Below, in pieces: positions 23,826-34,320 of a DNA stretch of 64,000 nt. Every line of letters starts with the position of its first letter. Within the stretch, counting starts at the first letter, position 1. Location: positions 185,935-249,934 of the forward strand of contig NZ_QRGA01000004.1 in assembly GCF_003367175.1 (NCBI RefSeq). Reading direction: 5' to 3'. The stretch comes from Trinickia dinghuensis (GTDB lineage: Bacteria > Pseudomonadota > Gammaproteobacteria > Burkholderiales > Burkholderiaceae). The position numbers and the translations under genes were made by a program. The notes under the pieces are model-generated. The model was given only the letters and a program-made list of their open reading frames with translations. It was not told the origin of the DNA and did no database searches.

Positions 23826-24302
23826 ATGGCGCTGCACGATTTTCTTTGGTGGATCTGCGCGGGGACGCTGATTGTCGCCGAACTGCTGACGGGCACGTTC
23901 TACTTGTTGATGATCGCGCTCGGGTTCATCGCAGGGGCGCTCGTGAGGCTGAGCGGAGGGAGCTTTGCGGCGCAGTGCGTCTGCGCCGCACTCGTCGCGC
24001 TGGCCGCGGTCGTTGCGCTGCGGCGCTCGCGGTTCGGCCGTCGTCGCCAGCAGCGCGATGCGTCGAGCAATCCCGACGTCGTCTTGGATGTCGGCGCGCC
24101 GGTTGAAGTCAAGGCTTGGAACGACGGCCGGGCGCGCGTGCCCTATCGCGGCGCCCAGTGGGACGTCGAATTGGCTCCCGGGGAGCGCGAGGACGCACGC
24201 TTCTACGAGATTTCGGCCGTGCGGGCCAACCGCCTCATTTTGGTGGAGAAAGGGCGCGCAACCACGCGCTCGCATCAACCCGTGTCAACAACGAAGGAGT
24301 AA
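23826..24302 (+). CDS. NfeD-like membrane protein
   Basis: 158 aa. Two or three hydrophobic segments in the first 70 residues (LWWICAGTLIVAELLTG; FYLLMIALGFIAGALV; AAQCVCAALVALAAVVAL) are followed by a soluble C-terminal OB-fold domain (VDVGAPVEVKAWNDGRARVPYRGAQWDVEL). Family members pair with SPFH/stomatin proteins, and the next gene is exactly that, 6 bp away. Likely a membrane-organisation partner; molecular role inferred. Confidence 0.85.
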   Translation: MALHDFLWWICAGTLIVAELLTGTFYLLMIALGFIAGALVRLSGGSFAAQCVCAALVALAAVVALRRSRFGRRRQQRDASSNPDVVLDVGAPVEVKAWNDGRARVPYRGAQWDVELAPGEREDARFYEISAVRANRLILVEKGRATTRSHQPVSTTKE

Positions 24303-24308
24303 AAAAAC

Positions 24309-25247
24309 ATGGACATGACTATCGTCGGGGTCGTGCTGCTCATCGTCGTGATCTCGATCGTCGTTCAGACGATCAAGAGCGTGCCGCAGCAGCATGCGTG
24401 GGTCGTCGAGCGTTTCGGCCGCTATCATGCGACGCTGGCGCCGGGGCTCAACATCGTCATGCCGTTCGTCGATCGCGTCGCCTACCGCCACGTGCTCAAG
24501 GAGATTCCGCTCGACGTGCCGGGCCAGATCTGCATCACGCGCGACAATACGCAGCTGCAAGTCGACGGCGTGCTCTATTTCCAGGTGACCGATGCGATGA
24601 AAGCATCGTACGGTTCGAGCAACTACGTGCAGGCCATTACGCAGCTATCGCAAACGACGCTGCGTTCTGTTATCGGCAAGCTCGAACTCGACAAGACGTT
24701 CGAGGAGCGCGATCTGATCAACCATAGCGTCGTATCCGCGCTCGATGAGGCGGCTTCGAGCTGGGGCGTGAAGGTGCTGCGCTATGAAATCAAGGATTTG
24801 ACGCCGCCCAAGGAGATCTTGCACGCAATGCAGGCGCAGATCACGGCTGAGCGGGAAAAGCGCGCGCTGATCGCGGCGTCGGAAGGGCGCAAGCAGGAGC
24901 AGATCAACATCGCCTCGGGCGGCCGTGAAGCGGCGATCCAGAAATCCGAAGGGGAGAAGCAAGCGGCGATCAACCTGGCGCAAGGGCAGGCCGCGGCGAT
25001 TCTGGCGGTGGCCGAGGCGAACGCGCAGGCGATTCAAAAGATCGCTCAGGCGATCCAATCGACGGGCGGCATGGACGCCGTCAACCTCAAGGTGGCCGAG
25101 CAGTACGTGAATGCGTTCGGCAATCTGGCGAAATCCGGCAACACCTTGATCGTGCCGGGCAATCTCTCGGACTTGGGTTCGATGGTGGCCTCCGCGCTCG
25201 CGATCGTGAATCGAGGCAAGAGCACCGTCGGGGCGGACGGGCGTTGA
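24309..25247 (+). CDS. SPFH/stomatin-like (QmcA/paraslipin-type) membrane protein
   Basis: 312 aa. One N-terminal membrane segment (VGVVLLIVVISIVVQTI), the PHB/SPFH domain (about residues 25-185; VPQQHAWVVERFGRYHATLAPGL), and a coiled-coil rich in Ala, Glu and Gln (about 190-250; EREKRALIAASEGRKQEQIN). Such proteins oligomerise in membrane microdomains and act with NfeD partners. AAGGAG lies upstream of the ATG. Confidence 0.9.
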   Translation: MDMTIVGVVLLIVVISIVVQTIKSVPQQHAWVVERFGRYHATLAPGLNIVMPFVDRVAYRHVLKEIPLDVPGQICITRDNTQLQVDGVLYFQVTDAMKASYGSSNYVQAITQLSQTTLRSVIGKLELDKTFEERDLINHSVVSALDEAASSWGVKVLRYEIKDLTPPKEILHAMQAQITAEREKRALIAASEGRKQEQINIASGGREAAIQKSEGEKQAAINLAQGQAAAILAVAEANAQAIQKIAQAIQSTGGMDAVNLKVAEQYVNAFGNLAKSGNTLIVPGNLSDLGSMVASALAIVNRGKSTVGADGR

Positions 25248-25255
25248 GCGCATGA

Positions 25256-25280
25256 GGGGCGCGACAGATTGACGCGCCCC
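25256..25280. terminator. Hairpin between convergent SPFH gene and smpB
   Basis: GGGGCGCG (25256-25263) pairs perfectly with CGCGCCCC (25273-25280) around a 9-nt loop. It sits in the 43-bp gap of two convergent genes. No T-tract follows on either strand, so it may act only as an mRNA 3'-end barrier. Confidence 0.5.
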
Positions 25281-25290
25281 CGCTCCCTCG

Positions 25291-25737
25291 TCAGTTCGCC
25301 GAACGCATGATGCGCGCTTTCTCGCGTTCCCAATCGCGCTTCTTTTCGGTCTCGCGCTTGTCGTGCAGCTTCTTGCCCTTGGCGAGGCCGACTTCGCATT
25401 TGACGCGGCCTTCCTTGTAATGGAAATTCAGCGGCACGAGCGTGTAGCCGCGCTGCTCGACCTTGCCGATCAGCTTTTTGATTTCGTCGCCGTGCAAAAG
25501 CAGCTTGCGCGTGCGTACGGGATCGGGCGTGATGTGCGTCGACGCCTCGGGCAGCGGGCTGATGTGCGCGCCGATCAGGAACAGCTCGCCGTCACGGATG
25601 ATGACGTAGCCTTCCTTGATCTGGCCGCGCCCGGCGCGAAGCGCCTTGACTTCCCATCCCTCGAGCACGAGCCCCGCTTCGTAGCGTTCCTCGATGAAGT
25701 AATCGAAGAAGGCCTTTCTGTTGTCGATGATGCTCAT
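25291..25737 (-). CDS. smpB: SsrA (tmRNA)-binding protein
   Basis: 148 aa. Binds tmRNA and mimics part of a tRNA to rescue stalled ribosomes. Typical blocks: [62 protein letters not shown], and the basic C-terminal tail that enters the mRNA channel. It is divergent from ratA with about 100 bp between starts. The ssrA gene itself is not in the window. Confidence 0.97.
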   Translation of the reverse strand: MSIIDNRKAFFDYFIEERYEAGLVLEGWEVKALRAGRGQIKEGYVIIRDGELFLIGAHISPLPEASTHITPDPVRTRKLLLHGDEIKKLIGKVEQRGYTLVPLNFHYKEGRVKCEVGLAKGKKLHDKRETEKKRDWEREKARIMRSAN

Positions 25738-25839
25738 GAATATGAACGGCGCCCAACTCGTTTAAAATTGCAATTTTAGCAAAGCGGCGGCCAACGAGCC
25801 GCGACGCTCGCCCCACTTCCGCTGCGCGCAGTGCTTCTT

Positions 25840-26277
25840 ATGGCAGATGTCCAGAAAACCGTGTTGATCCGCCACTCGGCGGAGAGAATGTTCGATCTCG
25901 TCACCGACGTGGCCGACTATCCCAACTTCCTGCCTTGGTGCGGGGGTGTCGAAATTCGCCGGCAGGACGAGCACGAGATGGAGGCGCGCATCGACATCAA
26001 CTTCAAGGGCATCAAGCAGCACTTCGCCACGCACAACACGCAGGATCGGCCCACGCGTATCGACATGGAGTTCGCCGACGGCCCGTTCCGCAAGTTCACG
26101 GGCTACTGGCGCTTCACGGCGCTGCGCACCGATGCCTGCAAGATCGAATTCGCGCTGCACTACGAATTCTCGAGCGTGATTCTCGAAAAGCTCATCGGGC
26201 CCGTGTTCAATCACATCGCGAATACGTTCGTCGAATCGTTCGTCAAGCGCGCCGACGAGCGCTACGGCCGGCCATGA
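25840..26277 (+). CDS. ratA: RatA-type START-domain protein (coenzyme Q-binding family)
   Basis: 145 aa from the ATG at 25840 (a GTG three codons earlier is in frame but unlikely). SRPBCC/START fold; motifs FDLVTDVADYPNFLPWCGG and the C-terminal amphipathic helix IGPVFNHIANTFVESFVKRA. E. coli RatA is reported as a 50S-binding toxin, while COQ10-like members bind ubiquinone; which role applies here is open. The stop overlaps the next start as ATGA, the classic ratA-rnfH pair beside smpB. Confidence 0.9.
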   Translation: MADVQKTVLIRHSAERMFDLVTDVADYPNFLPWCGGVEIRRQDEHEMEARIDINFKGIKQHFATHNTQDRPTRIDMEFADGPFRKFTGYWRFTALRTDACKIEFALHYEFSSVILEKLIGPVFNHIANTFVESFVKRADERYGRP

Positions 26278-26612
26278 GCGCGCCGCTTTCCGTCGAGGTT
26301 TGCTACGCGCGGGCGGACGCCCAGACGCTGATCGCGCTGACGCTCCCGGCCGGCGCCACCGTGCGCGATGCGCTGGCCGCGAGCGCGATCGCCGCCAAGC
26401 ATCCCGAAATCGATGCCGCCACGGCCAAGGTCGGCATCTTCGGCAAGCCGACAACGCTGGACGCGCTGCTCGCCGATCACGACCGCGTCGAGATCTATCG
26501 GCCGCTCATCGTCGATCCGAAGCTGGCGCGCCAGCGCCGCGTGGAAAAGACGCGCCGCGCGGGCTCGATCGAGGGTCGCAAGTGGCAGTCTAAGGATTCG
26601 CGCCGACCGTAA
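26274..26612 (+). CDS. RnfH family (UPF0125) protein
   Basis: 112 aa, ubiquitin-like fold of the MoaD/ThiS class. Opens VEVCYARADAQTLIALTLPAGATVRDAL, with KVGIFGKPTTLDALLADHDRVEIYRPLIVDP as the family core. Role unknown; almost always paired with ratA, as here (4-bp overlap). The 3' end overlaps the convergent exporter gene by 23 bp. Confidence 0.88.
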   Translation: MSAPLSVEVCYARADAQTLIALTLPAGATVRDALAASAIAAKHPEIDAATAKVGIFGKPTTLDALLADHDRVEIYRPLIVDPKLARQRRVEKTRRAGSIEGRKWQSKDSRRP

Positions 26613-27585
26613 GCGCAGCGTGATCGATCGGGGCCGGACGTCCGGCCCCGTCGTCGTGACTATCGTGACGCCGGACCGACCAGGACACGCCCGCGATCAG
26701 CAGCAAGATGGCGGCGGCTTCCAGGGGCCGGGGCAGGCGTGCGTCGTAGACGAACCCGTAAAGCAGGGCGAACAGTGTCTCGAATACGATCAACTGGCCG
26801 GAAAGGGTCAGCGGAACGCGTTTGGATGCGGCGTTCCACAGGGCGGTGCCCAACCACGACGCGCCAACCGCAAGGCCCAGATTGAGCAGCCAGAACGTGT
26901 GCCAGCGCGCGGCAACGTGCGGTGCAGCCTGCGCCGCGCCGGGTACCAGCGAGCAGATGCCCCACAGGACAGCGCCAAACACGCCCGTGGCGAGCCCGAG
27001 CAGGACGGACCACTCGTTACCGTCGAAATGAGGGTTGCGCCGCAAGTAGCGGGTGTTTTCGACGGCGAACCAGGTCCAGCTGGCGAGCGCGCCGGCGGCG
27101 CACAGCACGCCGATGAGCTTGTCCAGCACGCCGCCCGCGCCCGGCTGCGAGGGGACGGCTGCGAATACATCCACGTTGATGCAGACGATCCCCGCCAACA
27201 CGAGCGCCAGCGGCCAGCGCAGCCGTTCGAGCGGGACGGCGCCGGCGTCGCGCCGTCCCGCCAGCGTGACGGTGACGGGCAGCACGCCGACGATCAGCGA
27301 AGTCGGGCCGATCCCGACCCGATGCACGCCGGCTGTCAAAAAGACGTAGTAGACGAGATTGCCGACGAGCGCGAGCTTTCCCACCGCCCAAAGATCGGCG
27401 CGCGTGAGCTTGCCTGCGAGCCGGCGCGCCATGGGCAGCGCCGCGGCAACCGAAACGAGGCCGTACATCATGCAGCGCGCCGCGCCGAGCAGCATCGGCG
27501 CGAAATCGGGCAGCAGGCGCGGCACGAGAAAGACCGTGCCCCATATCGCGCCCGCCAACATCCCGTACATCACTCCGCGCCGCAT
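26590..27585 (-). CDS. EamA/DMT-superfamily membrane transporter
   Basis: 331 aa with about ten hydrophobic segments arranged as two repeats of five, typical of drug/metabolite exporters. It starts MRRGVMYGMLAGAIWGTVFLVPRLLPDFAP; GAIWG is a usual first-helix motif. The cytoplasmic C-terminus is short and charged with His and Asp. Substrate unknown. Convergent with and overlapping the rnfH-family gene by 23 bp; divergent from guaB. Confidence 0.85.
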   Translation of the reverse strand: MRRGVMYGMLAGAIWGTVFLVPRLLPDFAPMLLGAARCMMYGLVSVAAALPMARRLAGKLTRADLWAVGKLALVGNLVYYVFLTAGVHRVGIGPTSLIVGVLPVTVTLAGRRDAGAVPLERLRWPLALVLAGIVCINVDVFAAVPSQPGAGGVLDKLIGVLCAAGALASWTWFAVENTRYLRRNPHFDGNEWSVLLGLATGVFGAVLWGICSLVPGAAQAAPHVAARWHTFWLLNLGLAVGASWLGTALWNAASKRVPLTLSGQLIVFETLFALLYGFVYDARLPRPLEAAAILLLIAGVSWSVRRHDSHDDGAGRPAPIDHAALTVGANP

Positions 27586-29382
<1,797 letters not shown>

Positions 29383-29395
29383 ACCCCGATCGCCG

Positions 29396-30133
29396 ATGAA
29401 ACCGCTGCTGCGCGCCGTTCTGATCGTCGATGCCGGGCTCTACCTGAGCTCCGGCGCGGCGTTGCTGCTGTCGCCGATTGCCGGTGTGCAGCGCACGCTG
29501 CAATTGACCCCGATCGAGCCCGCGATGGCTGGGCAGATGCTCGGCCTCGCGCTGCTCGGGTTGGCATGGCTTGCGCTGCGCGGTGCCTTCGATGGCGCGA
29601 TGACGATTGGTGTTGCGAAGATCGTGGGCCATGTAACGTGGCTCGCCGGCGCGCTCGTGCTGGCGTGGACGCTGGGGCCGCATAAGTTGTGGCTGCCGGC
29701 GCTCGGGATCGTGCCGAATCTGTTGATCGGCGGGTTGCTCATCGTCGTCGGGCTCGGCGGCGCGCGCTTCGCGGGGGCGGTACGCCGGCGCGAAATCGAC
29801 AAAGCCGCGCAAGCGGCCGGCAATGGCGCGAAGGGCAAAGGGAAGGGGCGAGGCGCCACAGCGGAGCCTGCTGCATCTGCCTCCTCTGCGTCTGGTGCGC
29901 CTGAAGAGCCCGTGTTGCGTCCGGCGGAGCGTAGCGACGCGGGCGCCTCGGGCGCCGGGATTCCGCCGCGTACCGAGCGGCAGGTCGAGCGGCCCTTTGC
30001 ACCGTCATCGGAGCCGGGCGTTCGTGGCGCCGACGGCGCGTCTGCATCGGCACGCGCCGGTGCCGCGAGCGGCGGCGACGACGTGCGCGCAAGTCGGTCG
30101 GCGTCGGCGCCACGGCCACCGTTTCATGGTTGA
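29396..30133 (+). CDS. Four-helix membrane protein with a long disordered tail
   Basis: 245 aa from the ATG at 29396, 13 bp after guaB. About four hydrophobic segments fill residues 5-125 (LLRAVLIVDAGLYLSSGAAL; LGLALLGLAWLAL; ITRWLAGALVLAW-type; LGIVPNLLIGGLLIVVGLG). The remaining 110 residues are Ala/Gly/Ser/Arg/Pro-rich and probably disordered. I do not recognise a family. A small membrane protein between guaB and guaA seems common in relatives, but a role in purine synthesis is not shown. The tail could be out of proportion because of a late start of decay. Confidence 0.7.
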   Translation: MKPLLRAVLIVDAGLYLSSGAALLLSPIAGVQRTLQLTPIEPAMAGQMLGLALLGLAWLALRGAFDGAMTIGVAKIVGHVTWLAGALVLAWTLGPHKLWLPALGIVPNLLIGGLLIVVGLGGARFAGAVRRREIDKAAQAAGNGAKGKGKGRGATAEPAASASSASGAPEEPVLRPAERSDAGASGAGIPPRTERQVERPFAPSSEPGVRGADGASASARAGAASGGDDVRASRSASAPRPPFHG

Positions 30134-30271
30134 GCGCATTCGTTCCAGCGCTTTCGACCCAATTATCTTGCGTTCGCGCGCCGCTGCTACGCGGCACGCG
30201 GTGCTTAACCATTCATTCGCAGCGCGGCCAGCGCTGCGTCCGCATTCGTTCACTATCGATCCGTGCCCACC

Positions 30272-31855
30272 ATGCATGACAAGATCCTGATCCTCGACAT
30301 GGGTTCGCAAGTCACTCAGTTGATTGCGCGCCGTATTCGCGAAGCACACGTCTACTCGGAGATTCATCCGTACGACGTGGACGACGCGTTCATCCGCGAA
30401 TTCGCGCCGAAGGGCATCATCCTTTCAGGCGGCCCGAGCTCGGTCACGGAAGCCGATGCGCCGCGGGCGCCGCAGGCGGTGTTCGAATTGGGCGTGCCGG
30501 TGCTCGGCATTTGCTACGGCATGCAGACGATGGCCGAGCAACTCGGCGGCAAGGTCGAACTGGGTCACGTGCGCGAGTTCGGCTATGCCGAAGTGCGCGC
30601 CCGCAACCATACGAGCCTGCTAGAGGGCATCGAGGATTTCCACACGCCGGAAGGTCACGGCATGCTGAAGGTGTGGATGAGCCACGGAGACAAAGTCACG
30701 CAGATGCCGGAAGGCTTCGCGCTGATGGCGTCGACCGAATCGTGCCCGATCGCCGCGATGGCCGACGAGGCGCGCCGCTTCTACGGGCTGCAGTGGCACC
30801 CGGAAGTGACGCATACGGTCCAGGGCCGTGCGATGCTCGAACGCTTCGTGCTGCGGATTTGCGGGGCGAAGGCCGATTGGGAGATGGGGCATTACATCGA
30901 CGAGGCCGTCGAAAAGATTCGTCGGCAAGTCGGCGGCGAGCACGTCATTCTCGGCTTGTCGGGCGGCGTCGATTCGTCGGTGGCCGCGGCGCTGTTGCAT
31001 CGCGCGATCGGCGATCAATTGACGTGCGTGTTCGTCGATCACGGCTTGCTGCGCTTGAACGAAGCCGAGCAAGTGATGGCGACGTTCGCCGATCATTTGG
31101 GCGTGCGCGTGATTCACGTCGATGCGAGCGAGGCGTTCCTCTCGAAGCTGGCCGGTGTGACGGATCCGGAGCACAAGCGCAAGATCATCGGTGCCGAGTT
31201 CGTCGAGGTGTTCCAAGCCGAGGCGGGCAAGCTGACGGATGCCAAGTGGCTGGCGCAAGGCACGATCTATCCGGACGTCATCGAATCGGCCGGCAAGGGC
31301 AAGAAGGCGACGCATACGATCAAGAGCCACCACAACGTCGGCGGGCTGCCCGAGACGCTGAATTTGAAGCTGCTCGAGCCGCTGCGCGAGCTGTTCAAGG
31401 ATGAGGTGCGCGAACTGGGTGTGAAGCTTGGGTTGCCGCCCGCGATGGTGTATCGCCATCCGTTCCCGGGGCCGGGCCTCGGTGTGCGGATTCTCGGTGA
31501 GGTGCGCCGCGATTTTGCCGATCTGCTGCGCCGTGCCGATGCGATTTTCATCGAGACGCTGCGCAATACGATCGACAAGGAAACAGGCAAGTCGTGGTAC
31601 GACCTCACGAGTCAAGCGTTCGCCGTGTTCCTGCCGGTGAAGAGCGTGGGGGTGATGGGCGATGGGCGTACGTACGAGTATGTCGTTGCCTTGCGGGCCG
31701 TGCAGACGCTCGATTTCATGACCGCGCATTGGGCGCATCTGCCGCATGAATTGCTCGGGCAGGTGTCGAACCGGATCATCAATGAGGTGCGGGGGATTAA
31801 TCGCGTCGTTTATGACATCTCCGGGAAGCCGCCGGCGACGATTGAGTGGGAGTGA
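30272..31855 (+). CDS. guaA: GMP synthase (glutamine-hydrolysing)
   Basis: 527 aa. Converts XMP to GMP using glutamine and ATP. The class I amidotransferase domain has nucleophile Cys at about 81 (GICYGMQTM) and the His-Glu pair in QWHPEVTHT. The ATP-pyrophosphatase P-loop [13 protein letters not shown] and the dimerisation domain ending [19 protein letters not shown] complete it. ATG at 30272 is preferred to the in-frame GTG three codons earlier. The 3' end of guaA is a known integration site for genomic islands in many bacteria; accessory DNA does begin here. Confidence 0.98.
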   Translation: MHDKILILDMGSQVTQLIARRIREAHVYSEIHPYDVDDAFIREFAPKGIILSGGPSSVTEADAPRAPQAVFELGVPVLGICYGMQTMAEQLGGKVELGHVREFGYAEVRARNHTSLLEGIEDFHTPEGHGMLKVWMSHGDKVTQMPEGFALMASTESCPIAAMADEARRFYGLQWHPEVTHTVQGRAMLERFVLRICGAKADWEMGHYIDEAVEKIRRQVGGEHVILGLSGGVDSSVAAALLHRAIGDQLTCVFVDHGLLRLNEAEQVMATFADHLGVRVIHVDASEAFLSKLAGVTDPEHKRKIIGAEFVEVFQAEAGKLTDAKWLAQGTIYPDVIESAGKGKKATHTIKSHHNVGGLPETLNLKLLEPLRELFKDEVRELGVKLGLPPAMVYRHPFPGPGLGVRILGEVRRDFADLLRRADAIFIETLRNTIDKETGKSWYDLTSQAFAVFLPVKSVGVMGDGRTYEYVVALRAVQTLDFMTAHWAHLPHELLGQVSNRIINEVRGINRVVYDISGKPPATIEWE

Positions 31856-31882
31856 GTTTTACTACGGAGCTGATGGATATTG

Positions 31883-31910
31883 GGGGCGCCTTAGGGCGCC
31901 CCTTTCTTTT
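31883..31910 (+). terminator. Terminator of guaA, member of a three-copy repeat family
   Basis: GGGGCGCC (31883-31890), loop TTAG, GGCGCCCC (31895-31902), then TTTCTTTT. With its left flank AGCTGATGGATATT (from 31868) it closely matches the terminator regions behind tpsB and behind fic. Confidence 0.9.
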
Positions 31911-32028
31911 GGCTGTTGCCGGTGCTGGATATCGGCGCGGGCATAACGATGCTATTCGTGTCTGGTCGACTTGCGCTGTGTCGGGAGAGTGGGCGGGCTC
32001 TCGGTCATAAATCGCTTCGGCGCCGAAA

Positions 32029-32078
32029 TGCTATCTTCGTGTTACATTATTCCGGATTAGTGTCCAATGAAGATAGCA
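32029..32078 (+). promoter_or_regulatory. 50-bp dyad-symmetric operator candidate before the HipB-like gene
   Basis: Outer arms TGCTATCTTC (32029-32038) and GAAGATAGCA (32069-32078) are perfect inverted repeats. The same centre (32053/32054) falls in TCCGGA (32051-32056), with ACA/TGT and TA/TA pairs between; 19 of 25 position pairs are complementary. It ends 2 bp before the ATG. HipB proteins bind TATC-type half-sites, so autoregulation is a fair inference. Confidence 0.6.
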
Positions 32079-32080
32079 CG

Positions 32081-32416
32081 ATGCCGACCCCTCACGCTCC
32101 TTCCGCTGGTGTCCGACGGGCGCTGCGCAAATTGGGTTCCGACATCCACGACGCGCGGCGGCGCCGTCGGTTGACCATGGCGGTGATTGCCGAGCGCGCC
32201 TTTACGTCGAGGGCAACGCTTCAGCGCGTGGAGGCGGGCGATCCGGGCGTAAGCATGGGCATATATGCAGCCGTGCTATTGGCGCTGGGGCTTTTACGCG
32301 GGCTACAAGACGTTGCCGATGCTGCTCACGATACCGTCGGGCTGTCGCTGGCCGCTGCGGCGTTGCCTCGGCGCGTCCGGCTGCCGCGTGGTAAAGGGAA
32401 GGGCGATCATGGCTGA
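32081..32416 (+). CDS. HipB-like Xre-family repressor (orphan antitoxin)
   Basis: 111 aa. A helix-turn-helix spans about residues 20-60 (HDARRRRRLTMAVIAERAFTS, then RATLQRVEAGDPGVSMGIYA), followed by a hydrophobic helix and a basic tail RLPRGKGKGDHG. This layout fits the small DNA-binding antitoxins encoded directly before HipA kinases. Here the hipA start overlaps the stop by 8 bases but ends after 11 codons, so the gene is an orphan. ATG at 32081 is preferred over the TTG frame extension. Lies 170 bp downstream of the guaA terminator. Confidence 0.75.
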   Translation: MPTPHAPSAGVRRALRKLGSDIHDARRRRRLTMAVIAERAFTSRATLQRVEAGDPGVSMGIYAAVLLALGLLRGLQDVADAAHDTVGLSLAAAALPRRVRLPRGKGKGDHG

Positions 32417-33174
32417 TGTCGAGGTATATCGGCGATGTCAATGACGGGGGGCGGGACGGCGAACACGGCAGTTATCCCGATCGCTTCGGGGATGGCTAGC
32501 CTTCGCCGGGCGAACGTAGCTTGGACTGCACGGCGCAGTTCGGCTGGATCCAAGGTTTCCTCGGTTAGCAGTACCCAAAGATCGAAGTAATCCTTCATGC
32601 GAGTGTTGGCCATGCCCAGCAGGCACACTGCGTGAAACTTCTCGGCCACCACTGTGTACTTCGGATAGGCCCGCAGTTGTGGGGCCGGCAGATCGTCGAG
32701 CAGCACCGGATAGCTCACGGGTTCAGGTACCGGCGTAACGGCGTCGCCGAAGCCGATATCTACCTGCAGCGCTATGCGCGCCCCATCCAGCTTCGCCTGC
32801 AGGTCGATCCGTACTCCGCCGTAGCCGGCCTCCTTGCGGATTTCGGAGCCCCTGACCGATCCAGGTTCGAATGCGATGCCGTCCTCGACTTCGATCTGGC
32901 CAATCTCACGGAAAGTCGCGATGGTGGTGTCGATGTCGTCTGGGCAATAACCCAGCAGATCGGCATCACGCGTTGGCCGGTGCGGCTGGTCGTACCACAA
33001 AGAAAAGAGCAGGGCCCCCTTGAGCAGGTAGTTGTCGGCATGCCGGGAGATCGAAAGCCGGTACAGCAGCCGTTCTAGCCCGTACTGGGTGAGCGTCAGG
33101 TTGAAGTCCTGCTTTGCGGCATCCGCGTGCTGCTTCAGGCGAGCGCGAATGGACGCGGCGAGGTTGCGGTTCAT
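32407..33174 (-). CDS. AbiEii-type nucleotidyltransferase toxin, C-terminus altered
   Basis: 255 aa. Nucleotidyltransferase-like toxin of AbiE systems (type IV toxin-antitoxin, some with phage-abortive activity). N-terminal AASIRARLKQHADAAKQDFNLTLTQYGLERLLYRLS, then LLKGALLFSLWYDQPHRPTRDADLLG carries the GS-like and DxD region, and VVAEKFHAVCLLGMANTRMKDYFDLWVLL the second core. After ITAVFA the family normally continues for some tens of residues; here it ends PPPVIDIADIPRHQP, encoded across the hipA remnant. The start overlaps the antitoxin stop by 4 bp. Activity may be lost. Confidence 0.8.
   Translation of the reverse strand: MNRNLAASIRARLKQHADAAKQDFNLTLTQYGLERLLYRLSISRHADNYLLKGALLFSLWYDQPHRPTRDADLLGYCPDDIDTTIATFREIGQIEVEDGIAFEPGSVRGSEIRKEAGYGGVRIDLQAKLDGARIALQVDIGFGDAVTPVPEPVSYPVLLDDLPAPQLRAYPKYTVVAEKFHAVCLLGMANTRMKDYFDLWVLLTEETLDPAELRRAVQATFARRRLAIPEAIGITAVFAVPPPVIDIADIPRHQP
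32409..32444 (+). pseudogene. hipA start remnant (11 codons)
   Basis: ATG at 32409 overlaps the repressor stop and reads MADVEVYRRCQ then TGA. HipA-family kinases encoded behind such repressors commonly open with MADVEVY-like residues, and the overlap geometry is typical. The rest of hipA is absent; the sequence continues as the 3' end of the convergent AbiEii gene. Inference from a short match. Confidence 0.5.
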
Positions 33175-33785
33175 GTGGTCATGCTCTCGAGATAGGGGCG
33201 CATGACATTGGTCACGCGGTTTACCGTCGCATAGTGCCAGAGCATGTCCATCGTGAGCCTGCGTTGCGACCATCCGTCGCGCAGCGCTTCCAGGGCTACG
33301 TCAAGGCCGATCTTGTTGCGGTACTTGAAGCAGTCCGCTACCGTCTTGGCCACGTTGAACACGGGCACCTGTACGCCATCGATCTCTATCCGCTCGATGC
33401 CTTCGGTCAGAGCTGCGCCTGACATGCGTACCACGCGCAGGGACGGCTGATCCAGGCGCGGCGTGGGCGTATGTGGCGGAATGGCCATCCAGACCTCGAA
33501 GGGGGCTTGTGTGCCGATGCCGTGTACGCGCAGTGCTGACAGTAGGCACACGACACCACGCGGCACGCGCAGCGCGGACTCGGCCAAGGATCGATGCTCG
33601 CTGGGTACGGACCCGTGCAGGCTGTAGACGCCTCGGGCAACGCGTTCGAGTTTGCCCGCGGCAACGAGCCGGCTGAGCACCATGGTCGGTAGGCCTTGTT
33701 TGACCAGATCGCGGGCGCGCAGCAGCGGCCGGCGCTCGGCGAGCGCTAGGACGGTTTGTTCGAGCGTTTCGTCTGGGGAGGGCAT
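33171..33785 (-). CDS. AbiEi-type antitoxin / transcriptional repressor
   Basis: 204 aa. A winged-helix N-terminal domain (RPLLRARDLVKQGLPTMVLSRLVAAGKLERVARGVYSL) is followed by the AbiEi C-terminal antitoxin domain (PRGVVCLLSALRVHGIGTQAP; VFNVAKTVADCFKYRNKIGLDVALEAL). In studied systems it neutralises the AbiEii toxin and represses its own promoter. First gene of a two-gene operon with a 4-bp overlap. The promoter side (33786-33840) is markedly AT-rich for this genome, containing TTGACA and TATAAA on the minus strand, though with unusual spacing. Confidence 0.85.
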   Translation of the reverse strand: MPSPDETLEQTVLALAERRPLLRARDLVKQGLPTMVLSRLVAAGKLERVARGVYSLHGSVPSEHRSLAESALRVPRGVVCLLSALRVHGIGTQAPFEVWMAIPPHTPTPRLDQPSLRVVRMSGAALTEGIERIEIDGVQVPVFNVAKTVADCFKYRNKIGLDVALEALRDGWSQRRLTMDMLWHYATVNRVTNVMRPYLESMTT

Positions 33786-34320
33786 CGTACCGAGAGTTTG
33801 TTGTGTTTTTTATACATTTGTCAATAAAGGACTAACCAATGCATCAAGGGTGCATGACGGCCAACGTGACCCGGACATGGCAATCGGTCGCTCAGGAAGT
33901 CGGTTCCAGGCGCGCGGAGATTGCCCGCATGGGGAGTGCCTTCGAGCACGCTGACCTCAGCGCCGCATTACGGTTGTGACCGTATCGAGGGCCGCGTTCG
34001 AGGGAGCCTGTTTGAGCGAGCCTAACGATATCGACGCCGCATGACGACGTCGCCGCGCTTCTACCGTATCGCTGCGTGCCTGCCCTCGTTTGATTGACGG
34101 CAAGGGCGCGCGGGGATGTCTTCACCGGGCGCTCGCTACGTAGGGTACCGGGGTGCCGGCTAACGTGTGTTGGAGCGCGGCCGAAACAGGAAAAACCCGG
34201 AGTGAGTTTTATCGGTACCCTATTCGTTACATTTCGATAGGTCGATCCCCGTAAACGTGCGGGCACGTCTCGGCCTGTCGACCGGACAACACCGCGCAAA
34301 GCGAGGCGTCGCCGGTTCAA
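33786..34320. other. Non-coding stretch with no recognised gene
   Basis: 535 bp between the abiE operon and a decayed hydrolase gene. Its left 60 bp is AT-rich and probably the abiE promoter/operator (A/T inverted pair TTTAT...ATAAA on both sides of 33812-33831). Short open frames here show no recognisable protein. From about 34261 the third frame already resembles hydrolase-like sequence, so the pseudogene may begin earlier. Confidence 0.5.

Noticed and set aside
31846-31910. guaA 3' end as attachment site of an integrative element with integrase
   Set aside because: No integrase or recombinase gene is present in the accessory region and no exact copy of the guaA coding end was seen; only the terminator repeats support an island, so no att site is called.
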